A stretch of 8,692 nt of DNA from assembly GCA_023146675.1 (NCBI GenBank), contig JAGLBQ010000031.1, positions 1 through 8,692 on the forward strand, read 5' to 3'. The notes below the pieces were generated by a model, which had not been told where the DNA came from, did no database searches, and was given only the letters and a program-made list of their open reading frames with translations. Made by a program: the position numbers and the translations under genes. Below, in pieces: positions 1-5,626 of the stretch. The DNA comes from Cocleimonas sp. GTDB lineage: Bacteria; Pseudomonadota; Gammaproteobacteria; Thiotrichales; Thiotrichaceae. The first letter of the stretch is position 1, and every line of letters begins with the position of its first letter.

Positions 1-267
1 GGTGAGCATAAAGTCAAATTAAGTGCAGGCTCTGCGGTTATTTATCCATCAAGAAGTTTACATCAAGTGTCTCCTGTAACAAAAGGAGTGCGTCTAGTGG
101 CCGTTACATGGGCGCAAAGCTTGGTAAAATCCAATGAACAGAGAGAGTTATTGTATGACCTTTCCATTGCTAGAGATAAGCTAATAGAGGAAATGCCACA
201 ATCTGATGAAACAGGGCGGGTGAGTCGTGCTTATGCGAACTTATTACGGATGTGGAGTGAAGTCTAA
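1..267 (+). CDS. PKHX-type Fe(II)/2-oxoglutarate hydroxylase (PiuC/YbiX family), C-terminal fragment
   Basis: The reading frame is open from the first base, so the start lies outside the window; 88 codons remain. The fragment matches the end of the PKHD/PKHX dioxygenase family (E. coli YbiX, Pseudomonas PiuC) from memory: a YPSRSLHQVSPVTKGVR block, then W-x-Q-S and a C-terminal LLRMWSEV. His21 of the fragment fits the distal iron-binding histidine, and Arg31, ten residues later, fits the 2-oxoglutarate-binding arginine. The proximal HxD pair would lie upstream, outside the window. Members are cytoplasmic iron- and 2-oxoglutarate-dependent oxygenases, often next to TonB-dependent siderophore receptors and under iron control; that neighbourhood is not visible here. 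A hairpin terminator follows about 70 bp after the stop. The family call is strong; the substrate is unknown. Confidence 0.9.
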   Translation, partial: GEHKVKLSAGSAVIYPSRSLHQVSPVTKGVRLVAVTWAQSLVKSNEQRELLYDLSIARDKLIEEMPQSDETGRVSRAYANLLRMWSEV

Positions 268-334
268 TCACAAATTAATTGTCGTTTAGAATAGATGATG
301 CTCCCACCTTTTAAATCGATATCCTACAAGCACA

Positions 335-361
335 AAAAAACCGCAGTAAATGCGGTTTTTT
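335..361. terminator. bidirectional intrinsic terminator
   Basis: A perfect 11-bp stem, AAAAAACCGCA (335-345) and TGCGGTTTTTT (351-361), encloses the 5-nt loop GTAAA. The A-run on one side and T-run on the other give a U-tract in both directions. It can therefore end both the plus-strand hydroxylase gene and the minus-strand small gene that converges on it. Confidence 0.9.
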
Positions 362-383
362 AAACCTGTAAAATACGGTCAAA

Positions 384-575
384 TTATTTCCAGAAATTAA
401 CTTCTTTAGATGCAATGCCACGTACTTCTTCCGTTAGCTCTGCATATCTTGCGCGATATTCTTTCCACTCGCCAACATAGTAATCTTCAGCATCAAACTC
501 ACCACTATTCTCATATTTAATGAATTTTGCTTGCATATCTAACATTTCTTGAATTAACTCTTGTTTACTGCTCAT
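384..575 (-). CDS. small acidic hypothetical protein (63 aa)
   Basis: I do not recognise a named family. The 63-aa product is soluble and looks all-helical. It begins MSSKQELIQEMLDMQAKF and continues with a Tyr/Glu-rich stretch (FDAEDYY, WKEYRARYAELTEEV); it has no Cys, signal peptide or membrane segment. The ATG at 575 is preferred over the TTG at 593 because GGAGAG (plus-strand complement at 583-588) sits 7 nt before it. The gene is divergent from the DsrC-like gene and shares its 191-bp promoter region, so the two may be co-regulated and act together; that link is inference. The stop is followed by the bidirectional terminator. The good ribosome-binding site and well-bounded transcription unit support a real gene. 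Confidence 0.75.
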   Translation of the reverse strand: MSSKQELIQEMLDMQAKFIKYENSGEFDAEDYYVGEWKEYRARYAELTEEVRGIASKEVNFWK

Positions 576-642
576 ATCTAAACTCTCCAACAAAATTGAT
601 ATAAAAATCGATGTTGAGAAATATACAGATTTAAGCTATATA

Positions 643-664
643 GGGGTATACCCCATTTAGGGTA
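643..664. promoter_or_regulatory. candidate operator between the divergent genes
   Basis: A perfect 12-bp palindrome, GGGGTATACCCC (643-654), stands out in an otherwise very AT-rich gap. It overlaps a second perfect inverted repeat, TACCC (649-653) and GGGTA (660-664), separated by 6 bp. TACCC-N-GGGTA symmetry resembles operators of the CsoR/CstR metal- or persulfide-sensing repressors as I recall them. The regulator is not in the window, so that assignment is speculative. Confidence 0.45.
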
Positions 665-687
665 GGATATTTTCTTCTTAAATTAGA

Positions 688-693
688 TATACT
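688..693 (+). promoter_or_regulatory. possible -10 element for the DsrC-like gene
   Basis: TATACT matches five of six bases of the sigma-70 -10 consensus and lies 73 bp before the proposed ATG. No good -35 is visible at 16-18 bp upstream, where the sequence reads around GGATAT. The GC-rich inverted repeats end about 24 bp upstream, so a regulator bound there would touch the -35 region. This is weak evidence on its own. Confidence 0.3.
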
Positions 694-766
694 TTTTAAT
701 GTCTTGAGTGCAGTTAAATTGTTTCTGCGCGATGAGTTTACTGTTGAAATAAAGAGGTTAAATAAT

Positions 767-1102
767 ATGGCAACACTTGCAGGTACAGATGTAGAAGTAA
801 CAGATGAAGGTTATTTAGAAAATGTAAATGACTGGAGTGAAGATGTTGTAAAAGCAATGGGAGAGGTTGACGGTATTGAGCTTACTGAAAAGCATTGGGA
901 TATTATTAACTACCTCCGTGATGAGCATGTAAATAATGGCGGAGAAGAGCCAAATGAGCGCACTATTGTAAAAGCAATGAAAAAGATTTGGGGTGGCAAG
1001 CCTAAAAGTAAGGATTGTTTTCAGCTATTCCCAAATGCACCAAGTAAACAAGGGCGTAAATTTGCAGGCTTGCCAAAAAGTAATCGTAAAGGCGGGTACT
1101 AA
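767..1102 (+). CDS. DsrC/TusE-family protein lacking both C-terminal cysteines (RspA-like)
   Basis: The 111-aa product aligns by eye along its whole length with DsrC/TusE proteins: DEGYLENVNDW (13-23), ELTEKHWDIINYLRDE (38-53) and the terminal arm LFPNAPSKQGRKFAGLPK (87-104). True DsrC has two redox cysteines in this arm and TusE keeps the last one. Here the first aligns with Arg97 and the tail after PK is SNRKGGY, so neither is present. The only Cys is Cys84, before LFP, at a position normally filled by a hydrophobic residue. A persulfide or trisulfide carrier role is therefore unlikely; cysteine-less paralogues, which I recall being called RspA, are thought to be regulatory. ATG 767 is chosen because AAAGAGG (751-757) sits 9 nt before it and it matches the family N-terminus. 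The reading frame runs upstream to a TTG at 704, but those 21 residues look unlike the family. Confidence 0.88.
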   Translation: MATLAGTDVEVTDEGYLENVNDWSEDVVKAMGEVDGIELTEKHWDIINYLRDEHVNNGGEEPNERTIVKAMKKIWGGKPKSKDCFQLFPNAPSKQGRKFAGLPKSNRKGGY

Positions 1103-1136
1103 TAACGCTTAGATACGGCACATCATATCTTTACAA

Positions 1137-1170
1137 GAAGGTCATATAATATGAATATTATATGACCTTC
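1137..1170. terminator. long hairpin, probable terminator of the DsrC-like gene
   Basis: A perfect 15-bp stem (1137-1151 with 1156-1170) closes on a TGAA loop. Outer complementary arms, TTTACAAG (1130-1137) and CTTGTAAA (1175-1182), can extend or compete with its base. The 3' arm ends CCTTCTTTG, which is only moderately U-rich, so termination is likely but not textbook. Confidence 0.6.
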
Positions 1171-1191
1171 TTTGCTTGTAAACGTAGTTTA

Positions 1192-1220
1192 TTGACCATT
1201 TGTAAGGGAGCTTATAGGGT
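1192..1220 (+). promoter_or_regulatory. possible promoter for the SH3b lipoprotein gene
   Basis: TTGACC (1192-1197, five of six against the -35 consensus) is followed 17 bp later by TAGGGT (1215-1220), a poor -10. The remaining gap to the gene, roughly 1221-1330, shows only short T-rich tracts and no other clear signal. Confidence 0.25.
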
Positions 1221-1330
1221 TTTATCTATAGTAGGGTGGTTTTTTTATGAATTTTTACTACACTACTTACTTCTTGCAATGGAAGCGGGATAGCTAAGAT
1301 ACAATATTTAAACAGCACTGAGACAATGGA

Positions 1331-2110
1331 ATGGATAAAAAAGGATGTCATTGTGCCGCATGGATTAGCGGCTTTTTTATTTGTATTGTGCTGTTACTCA
1401 GCGCCTGTTCTGATAATGAAGACAATACAAACACGATACAGTTAAATACAAATTCAGAAAATAAAAAAAATCAACAACCCTTACCTAAGCTTCCATTCAG
1501 TCAGCTTATTTTAGATAAAATTTCTATTAGCTCTCCCTATATTCCTGATAATAGTTTTACTGCATTTATAAGAAAGTTACGTGCAAGAATTGATAATCAA
1601 AACATGCGAGGAATGTTAGGCGAATTATCATCACGGTTTACTTGCCAAAGCCCAATTTGCAAAAAAGGGCTTCCTATAAATCAACAGTTTGAAAATATCA
1701 TGGCAAATATAAGCACCACGCCTTGGAAGACACTATTAAAAATGGTTAATACAAAGCATTTTCAAAAAGTTAACGAAGATATTTGTGGTCCTGCAAATGC
1801 GCAGTTTACGGGTGATGGACAAGATCAAGTAGTGGGAAAAGGTTGGGGATATATTAATGCTAAGGATGTTCGGTTGCGCAAAAAACCAACTACTCAATCA
1901 GCCGTTATCACCCATTTAACACAAGATGCCGTTAGATTAGTCTCTACAGAAATAGTCAAAAAACAAGGCCTGCAATGGATAGAAGTTGAAACCTTAAAAG
2001 GGGAGAGGGGCTTCATCGCAGAGAAGTTTTTTCTAATGTTATCCCCGCCGCAAATCTGCTATCAGCAAATTATGGGTGAATGGAAGATTTCGAGTTTTAG
2101 ATCACCTTAA
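1331..2110 (+). CDS. putative lipoprotein with C-terminal SH3b domain
   Basis: The 259-aa product starts with a lipoprotein signal: basic N-terminus (MDKKG), hydrophobic core 11-23 and lipobox L23-S24-A25-C26, so Cys26 would be lipidated and the protein membrane-anchored facing the periplasm. A disordered Asn/Gln-rich linker (about 27-55) follows. A middle domain (about 70-160) has Cys105, Cys110 and Cys152, the last in an ICGPA motif like the CAPY segment often found ahead of SH3 domains in proteobacterial proteins of this layout. Residues 172-236 form a bacterial SH3b-like domain (GYINAKDVRLRKKP, then W-I-E-V and RGFIAEKFF). SH3b domains bind peptides or peptidoglycan; no catalytic domain is seen, so a cell-wall-binding or envelope-sensing role is inferred. 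Only a weak ribosome-binding site (GAGA near 1320) precedes the ATG. Confidence 0.75.
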   Translation: MDKKGCHCAAWISGFFICIVLLLSACSDNEDNTNTIQLNTNSENKKNQQPLPKLPFSQLILDKISISSPYIPDNSFTAFIRKLRARIDNQNMRGMLGELSSRFTCQSPICKKGLPINQQFENIMANISTTPWKTLLKMVNTKHFQKVNEDICGPANAQFTGDGQDQVVGKGWGYINAKDVRLRKKPTTQSAVITHLTQDAVRLVSTEIVKKQGLQWIEVETLKGERGFIAEKFFLMLSPPQICYQQIMGEWKISSFRSP

Positions 2111-2140
2111 ACTTTTTGATTTTTCTATATTTACTATCGC

Positions 2141-2168
2141 TTGTCTATTGAGTGAACTGTGTTACTAT
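2141..2168 (+). promoter_or_regulatory. possible promoter for the SDR gene
   Basis: TTGTCT (2141-2146) and TACTAT (2163-2168) are spaced 16 bp apart and each matches four of six consensus bases. They would give a leader of about 115 nt before the ATG at 2290. Inside that leader, AGGAGGAG (2197-2204) looks like a strong ribosome-binding site but has no start codon at proper distance. Confidence 0.3.
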
Positions 2169-2289
2169 TCTGAAAATTGTAGGCTGTATTAGCGTTAGGA
2201 GGAGTATTAAATAGTATTTTTTGATACGTTTCTTCATCACAGTATCCTTACAGAAGATATTCATTTTTGCTAATCGGTAGTCTTGGCTC

Positions 2290-3180
2290 ATGACTAATAA
2301 ACTCTGGATTATAGGTTGCGGTGATATTGGTCGCCGTGTTGTCAGTCTTTATAAAAATCAAATAAATAAACAATTAGTAAATATTCATGCGCTAGTTAGT
2401 AGTCAAGCCTCAAAAAAATATTGTGAAATACTAGGTATTAGCTCAGTCGCTTTGGACTTGGGTAATAAGAAAACATTAGTAAATTTAGGAAAGCAAATTC
2501 AAGACAGCCAACTATTCTACTTTGCTCCGCCACCACTAGCTGGAATGGAAGATACTCGGTTGAAAAATTTTCTATCTTCATTAATCGTTCAGCCAAAGCG
2601 TATTGTTCTAATCAGTACCACAGGTGTTTATGGAGATTCAAATGGTGAGTGGATTGATGAGAGTTATCTCATAAAGCCACAAGCAGAACGTGCATATCGA
2701 CGCTTATCAGCAGAGAAAACCCTACAAGAGTGGGCGAGCACATATCAGCGAGAATATATTATTTTACGTGTACCAGGAATTTATGCCAAAGATCGTTTGC
2801 CTTTAGCACGTTTGAAAAAAGGATTACCTGTTGTTAATCAAGAAGAGGCAGGCTGGACTAATCGCATTCACGCTGATGATTTAGCAATGGTTTGCAAATT
2901 AGCAATGGAATCTAATATTAGTGGTGAGATTTATAATGTCACTGATGGACATCCTAGCACCATGACAGAATATTTTAATCAGGTGGCAGACTATGCCAAC
3001 TTAGCTCGCCCACCACAAATTAGCATGCAGCAAGCAGAGTCCACACTAAGCAAAGGTATGGTGTCTTATCTGCAAGAATCTCGCCGTATTAGTAATCAAA
3101 AAATGCGAGATGAATTAGGTGTGGAGTTAGCTTATCCAAGCTTGATGCAAGGATTGAGATTGGAAACTTCAAAGAAATAA
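2290..3180 (+). CDS. atypical extended SDR, NAD(P)-binding (YeeZ-like)
   Basis: The 296-aa product opens with a Rossmann dinucleotide-binding loop, G9-C-G11-D-I-G14, directly after the first beta strand. A STTGVYGD motif (109-116) with Tyr114 follows, typical of NAD-dependent epimerase/dehydratase-like SDRs. The canonical YxxxK pair is not clear: residues 136-143 read YRRLSAEK, with Lys seven rather than four positions after Tyr. NRIHADDLA (191-199) and the late SRRISNQKMRDELG segment (264-277) match the layout of E. coli YeeZ and related atypical SDRs from memory. It is probably a cytoplasmic NAD(P)-binding oxidoreductase or sugar-nucleotide-like enzyme; the substrate is unknown and activity uncertain given the altered catalytic site. 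An in-frame stop at 2278-2280 leaves ATG 2290 as the first start; GGTAG (2276-2280) is its weak ribosome-binding site. Confidence 0.82.
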   Translation: MTNKLWIIGCGDIGRRVVSLYKNQINKQLVNIHALVSSQASKKYCEILGISSVALDLGNKKTLVNLGKQIQDSQLFYFAPPPLAGMEDTRLKNFLSSLIVQPKRIVLISTTGVYGDSNGEWIDESYLIKPQAERAYRRLSAEKTLQEWASTYQREYIILRVPGIYAKDRLPLARLKKGLPVVNQEEAGWTNRIHADDLAMVCKLAMESNISGEIYNVTDGHPSTMTEYFNQVADYANLARPPQISMQQAESTLSKGMVSYLQESRRISNQKMRDELGVELAYPSLMQGLRLETSKK

Positions 3181-3192
3181 TGAGTAGGTTTT

Positions 3193-3251
3193 CTCGTAAA
3201 GACGTAAAGTACTAAGAAAATGCCTTTGGCATACTCTGCGTCTTTGCAGAG
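3193..3251. repeat. REP/MITE-like imperfect palindrome
   Basis: The left arm 3193-3211 (CTCGTAAAGACGTAAAGTA) is closely matched by the reverse complement of 3232-3251 (CTCTGCAAAGACGCAGAGTA), with one indel and a few substitutions. Between them sits a small hairpin, TGCC-TTT-GGCA (3221-3231). The AAAGACGCAAAG-type core resembles dispersed palindromic repeats seen in many environmental proteobacterial genomes. Only one copy lies in this window. Confidence 0.5.
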
Positions 3252-3263
3252 ATATGTTTTTTT
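3234..3263 (+). terminator. intrinsic terminator of the SDR gene
   Basis: CTCTGC (3234-3239) pairs with GCAGAG (3246-3251) around a 6-nt loop. It is followed five bases later by a run of seven T (3257-3263). It lies 54 bp after the SDR stop and reuses the right arm of the repeat-like palindrome. Confidence 0.6.
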
Positions 3264-3273
3264 ATCATCTTAA

Positions 3274-3302
3274 ATTGGTAACCTCTTAAGCTAGCTACCA
3301 AT
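3274..3302. terminator. inverted repeat after the recombinase gene
   Basis: ATTGGTA (3274-3280) and TACCAAT (3296-3302) form a 7-bp inverted repeat with a 15-nt loop, starting 2 bases past the recombinase stop on the minus strand. An A/T-rich stretch follows but there is no immediate U-tract, so a terminator role is only possible. Confidence 0.35.
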
Positions 3303-3304
3303 AA

Positions 3305-4315
3305 TCAATCCCATAAATTTTCTGCCGCATGATGCTCAAACATTTTAGCCTTACGCATATAATGTTGCACAGTGCGAATATCTTGCTTAGTAATATCTGC
3401 AATTTGCAACACATCTTTTCCTTGAATGGCGGCAGAAGTCACAAAGCCACTGCGTAGGCTGTGTCCTGCATACTGACTAGCATCTAGCCCAATGATTGTG
3501 CAGTAATGTTTTATTCGATTATTGTAGGTAACGGCAGATAACGCCTTAGTATCGTTTAAATTTAGTTTTTGCCCTCGGCGAATACGCCTAAAAACAGCTC
3601 CTGATTTAATCTGACTCGCTTCAAGCCAATCTTTTACCGCCTTAACTGCGCAATAAGGTGAGTCTGGATGCCCTAAAATTGGCTTATCCAGTCCTTTTCC
3701 TGTTTGATCTGTCTTAGATCGCTTCAAATGAACTTTCAGATGCTCTTGTTTGAAATGTAGTTGTGATACCTCTAGCGTCACCATCTCACTACGTCGAAAT
3801 CCACCAGAAAATCCTAATAATAACATTGCTTTATCACGCTTTCCTGTCAATGTTTTGTCATCAATTGAATCAATAATTTCTTTAAGATCATCAATATACA
3901 TAGCCTGTTTTTGATCTGTGTGACTACCCAGTTGTCGCGTTATAGCACGCATCATTTTTTTACAAATCACTTGGTCTGTTGGTGAGTCTAATCCTGCATC
4001 ATTATGGTAATAGCGAATCGCGGCTGCTCTGCGACGAATTGTGTTTGTTTTCAAGCCTTTGTCAACCAGCTGCTGTAAGTAAATCAAGATGGTTTGAGGG
4101 AGGGTGGGGAGGCTTTCTTGCTTTATTTTTTCACTAAATAATTGAAAGTCTTGCCAGTCTTTCTCGTAAGCAAGATGGGTCAGGGGGGCCATATCAGCGA
4201 CTAATGTACTTTTAGTGCGCTCAACTAATGAATCTACTTCATGCTGTTCTTCATAGAGCAGCAGGTTAGAAAGTGTAGGAGTCATTATTTCTGTATCTAA
4301 ATCTTCTTTATTCAT
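3305..4315 (-). CDS. tyrosine recombinase/integrase (TnpS-like by context)
   Basis: The 336-aa protein has the usual two parts: an N-terminal SAM-like core-binding domain (about 40-125, LAYEKDWQDFQLF to ICKKMMRAI) and a C-terminal catalytic domain (about 138-336). Visible active-site residues are Arg174 in GFRRSEM, Lys201 in SKTDQ, His285 and Arg288 in GHSLRSGF, and the nucleophile Tyr319 in TVQHYMR. The position usually His or Trp, nine residues before the Tyr, is Lys310 here. Length and C-terminal layout (YMRKAKMFEHHAAENL) are intact, so it looks functional. It is divergent from a KfrA_N coiled-coil gene, the TnpS/TnpT arrangement, which suggests site-specific resolution at the shared intergenic region rather than phage-type integration. 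ATG 4315 lacks a ribosome-binding site; TATAAA lies just upstream on this strand, so a near-leaderless transcript is possible. ATG 4285 is an alternative start. Confidence 0.9.
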   Translation of the reverse strand: MNKEDLDTEIMTPTLSNLLLYEEQHEVDSLVERTKSTLVADMAPLTHLAYEKDWQDFQLFSEKIKQESLPTLPQTILIYLQQLVDKGLKTNTIRRRAAAIRYYHNDAGLDSPTDQVICKKMMRAITRQLGSHTDQKQAMYIDDLKEIIDSIDDKTLTGKRDKAMLLLGFSGGFRRSEMVTLEVSQLHFKQEHLKVHLKRSKTDQTGKGLDKPILGHPDSPYCAVKAVKDWLEASQIKSGAVFRRIRRGQKLNLNDTKALSAVTYNNRIKHYCTIIGLDASQYAGHSLRSGFVTSAAIQGKDVLQIADITKQDIRTVQHYMRKAKMFEHHAAENLWD

Positions 4316-4357
4316 AGCTTGGTTTTATAGAGGGTAATTTATCAATAAAAACGAGTG

Positions 4358-4374
4358 TAGCATAAACAATGCTA
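4358..4374. repeat. 6-5-6 inverted repeat in the recombinase leader
   Basis: TAGCAT (4358-4363) and ATGCTA (4369-4374) are perfect inverted repeats around AAACA. The site lies between the recombinase ATG and the candidate crossover core, so it may be an accessory binding site for the helper protein or an operator for the recombinase gene. This role is inferred from position. Confidence 0.45.
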
Positions 4375-4379
4375 TTTTA

Positions 4380-4407
4380 ACTTTCGAGAATGTACGTTAT
4401 CGAAACT
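4380..4407. other. candidate recombination core site (dif/res-like)
   Basis: Two 11-bp arms, ACTTTCGAGAA (4380-4390) and TTATCGAAACT (4397-4407), are inverted repeats identical at 9 of 11 positions and flank a 6-bp centre, TGTACG (4391-4396). This 11-6-11 layout is that of Xer/dif sites, and both the TGTA-type centre and TTAT at the start of the right arm recall E. coli dif. The site lies between the divergent recombinase and KfrA_N genes, where TnpS/TnpT systems keep their crossover site. Confidence 0.55.
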
Positions 4408-4435
4408 TAACACTAATTATTGTAACTTTTGTTAT
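4407..4435 (+). promoter_or_regulatory. candidate promoter of the KfrA_N gene
   Basis: TTAACA (4407-4412, five of six) and TGTTAT (4430-4435, four of six) are spaced exactly 17 bp apart. The start point would fall near 4442, on the TGTACA double motif. The -35 abuts the right arm of the candidate crossover site, so recombinase binding could affect transcription. A second possible -10, TATACT (4437-4442), lacks a good -35. Confidence 0.4.
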
Positions 4436-4441
4436 GTATAC

Positions 4442-4454
4442 TGTACAATGTACA
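4442..4454. promoter_or_regulatory. TGTACA double motif, candidate KfrA_N operator
   Basis: TGTACAATGTACA is two palindromic TGTACA hexamers separated by one base, which makes a 13-bp palindrome. It lies at the predicted transcription start, 25 bp before the ATG. KfrA-type proteins are known to bind inverted repeats in their own promoters, so autoregulation is plausible. TGTAC also occurs at the centre of the nearby crossover candidate (4391-4395). Confidence 0.5.
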
Positions 4455-4479
4455 AAGTAATTAATACTAGAGTTATCAA

Positions 4480-5553
4480 ATGATAGATGAAATAGAAATC
4501 ACAGCTGAGATTAAAAAAGAACTGAATGAAGTGCTAAATAATAGTGCAATTAAGACGCCAGAGAAGGCGAGGGCGGTAGCAGGGCGGTTATTACGTCGGG
4601 GCGTGCAGCCTACTTGGCGTTTGATTCGAGAAATTTTAGGCACAGGCAGTGCGACTACTTTGCAAAAAGCAGTGAATCAGTACTGGAGTGAGTTAGGAGG
4701 CTATCTGGATAAGCTTGAAAAACGCCCTGATTTACCAGAAAAGCTAGTTACAGAGTTTAACCATGTATGGGATTCTGCACTGCAACTCGCTGAAATTCAT
4801 GCTAAAGCTCAAGTAGAGGAAGCGCTTGAGAAAATTCAAAAAATAGAAATTGAGATAAATCAAAAAAATGAATCTTTAATAAAGAAAATACAGGAAGAAC
4901 AAGCACTGAAGATAGAGGCTGACTTGCAGTTACAACAGCTAAAAACAGAGTATGAAGTACAGCAAAAAACGCTAGAACAGTATGGAAAATCACACCAGAG
5001 GCTTGAGGTGATAATTAAAGAGAATAAAAAAGAGTTTTCTGTATCACTCAGCGCACAAGAACAAGTCTTTGCTGAGAAAAACACACAACTACAACAAACA
5101 TACCATGTCTTAGAAGGATCTTTAGAGCAAGCACAGCAGCAGTTAGCAGCAAATAAATCACAACAGGAGATGTCTGAAAAACAAAGTCAGGAAATTATTA
5201 TTGATTTAAAACAAGGCAAACAAGCTGAGTTAGATCGTCAAGCAAAGCAGTATGATTCTATGCTTGAGCATTACAGCAATGAAATAGGACAACTAAAAAC
5301 AAAACTTGAAGTTGCCGAAAAACAACTGCGTAATAATAATAATAAAGCGCAGTCTCAACATGAAAACAATTTGGTTACTACCACGGAGCTTCAATCGAAT
5401 GTGACCATGCTATTGCAAAGCAATAAACAGCTTGAAAAGAAAAATAAAGATAAATCCTCACAGCTTGCGATTCAACAATCTGAGTTACAAAAACTTATTA
5501 GGGAACACACTAAATTAGAGGTTCGTTTTGAGACATTAGATTTTGATAAATAA
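4480..5553 (+). CDS. KfrA_N-domain DNA-binding coiled-coil protein (TnpT-like by context)
   Basis: The 357-aa protein begins with a KfrA_N-type DNA-binding domain: TPEKARAVAGRLLRRG (26-41), then PTWRLIREILGTGSATTLQKAV (44-65), the conserved helix-turn-helix with its G-S-x-x-T-x-Q signature. From about residue 100 to 350 it is almost pure Gln/Glu/Lys-rich heptad sequence without proline, a long coiled coil. Plasmid KfrA proteins of this build oligomerise on DNA and repress their own promoter. TnpT, the helper of the tyrosine recombinase TnpS in Tn4651-like transposons, shares the build as I recall, and its gene is also divergent from the recombinase gene. I infer an accessory role in synapsis or control of the recombinase, acting at the intergenic repeats. 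TAGAG (4468-4472) lies 7 nt before the ATG. Confidence 0.85.
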   Translation: MIDEIEITAEIKKELNEVLNNSAIKTPEKARAVAGRLLRRGVQPTWRLIREILGTGSATTLQKAVNQYWSELGGYLDKLEKRPDLPEKLVTEFNHVWDSALQLAEIHAKAQVEEALEKIQKIEIEINQKNESLIKKIQEEQALKIEADLQLQQLKTEYEVQQKTLEQYGKSHQRLEVIIKENKKEFSVSLSAQEQVFAEKNTQLQQTYHVLEGSLEQAQQQLAANKSQQEMSEKQSQEIIIDLKQGKQAELDRQAKQYDSMLEHYSNEIGQLKTKLEVAEKQLRNNNNKAQSQHENNLVTTTELQSNVTMLLQSNKQLEKKNKDKSSQLAIQQSELQKLIREHTKLEVRFETLDFDK

Positions 5554-5626
5554 CTCTATTATCTTATAGCTGAGTACTTCCTGCGAAGACGCGCTATCTG
5601 TACATATTCCATACAAAAAACGATGT

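Noticed and set aside
576..593. TTG start adding six residues to the small minus-strand gene
   Set aside because: The ATG at 575 has GGAGAG at ideal distance, while that motif would lie inside the coding region if the TTG were used.
704..766. Upstream extension of the DsrC-like gene from a TTG
   Set aside because: The ATG at 767 has a good ribosome-binding site and the residues after it match the family N-terminus; the 21 extra residues do not resemble DsrC, and 704 lies close to the predicted transcription start.
2081..2100. Second crossover-like half-site (TTTCGAG) at the end of the SH3b gene
   Set aside because: Only seven bases match one arm, with no opposing arm or centre, and it lies in coding sequence; chance is the better explanation.
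4358..4454. Possible CRISPR or iteron array in the recombinase gap
   Set aside because: The repeats are short, differ from one another and are unevenly spaced; they fit operator or recombination accessory sites better.
4802..5084. Minus-strand open frames opposite the KfrA_N gene
   Set aside because: Their Phe/Leu/Ser/Cys-rich products are what the complement of Glu/Lys/Gln-rich coiled-coil codons gives; no ribosome-binding site or family match.
5599..5604. Third TGTACA after the KfrA_N gene as another binding site
   Set aside because: A single hexamer without a paired copy is expected by chance in this composition.
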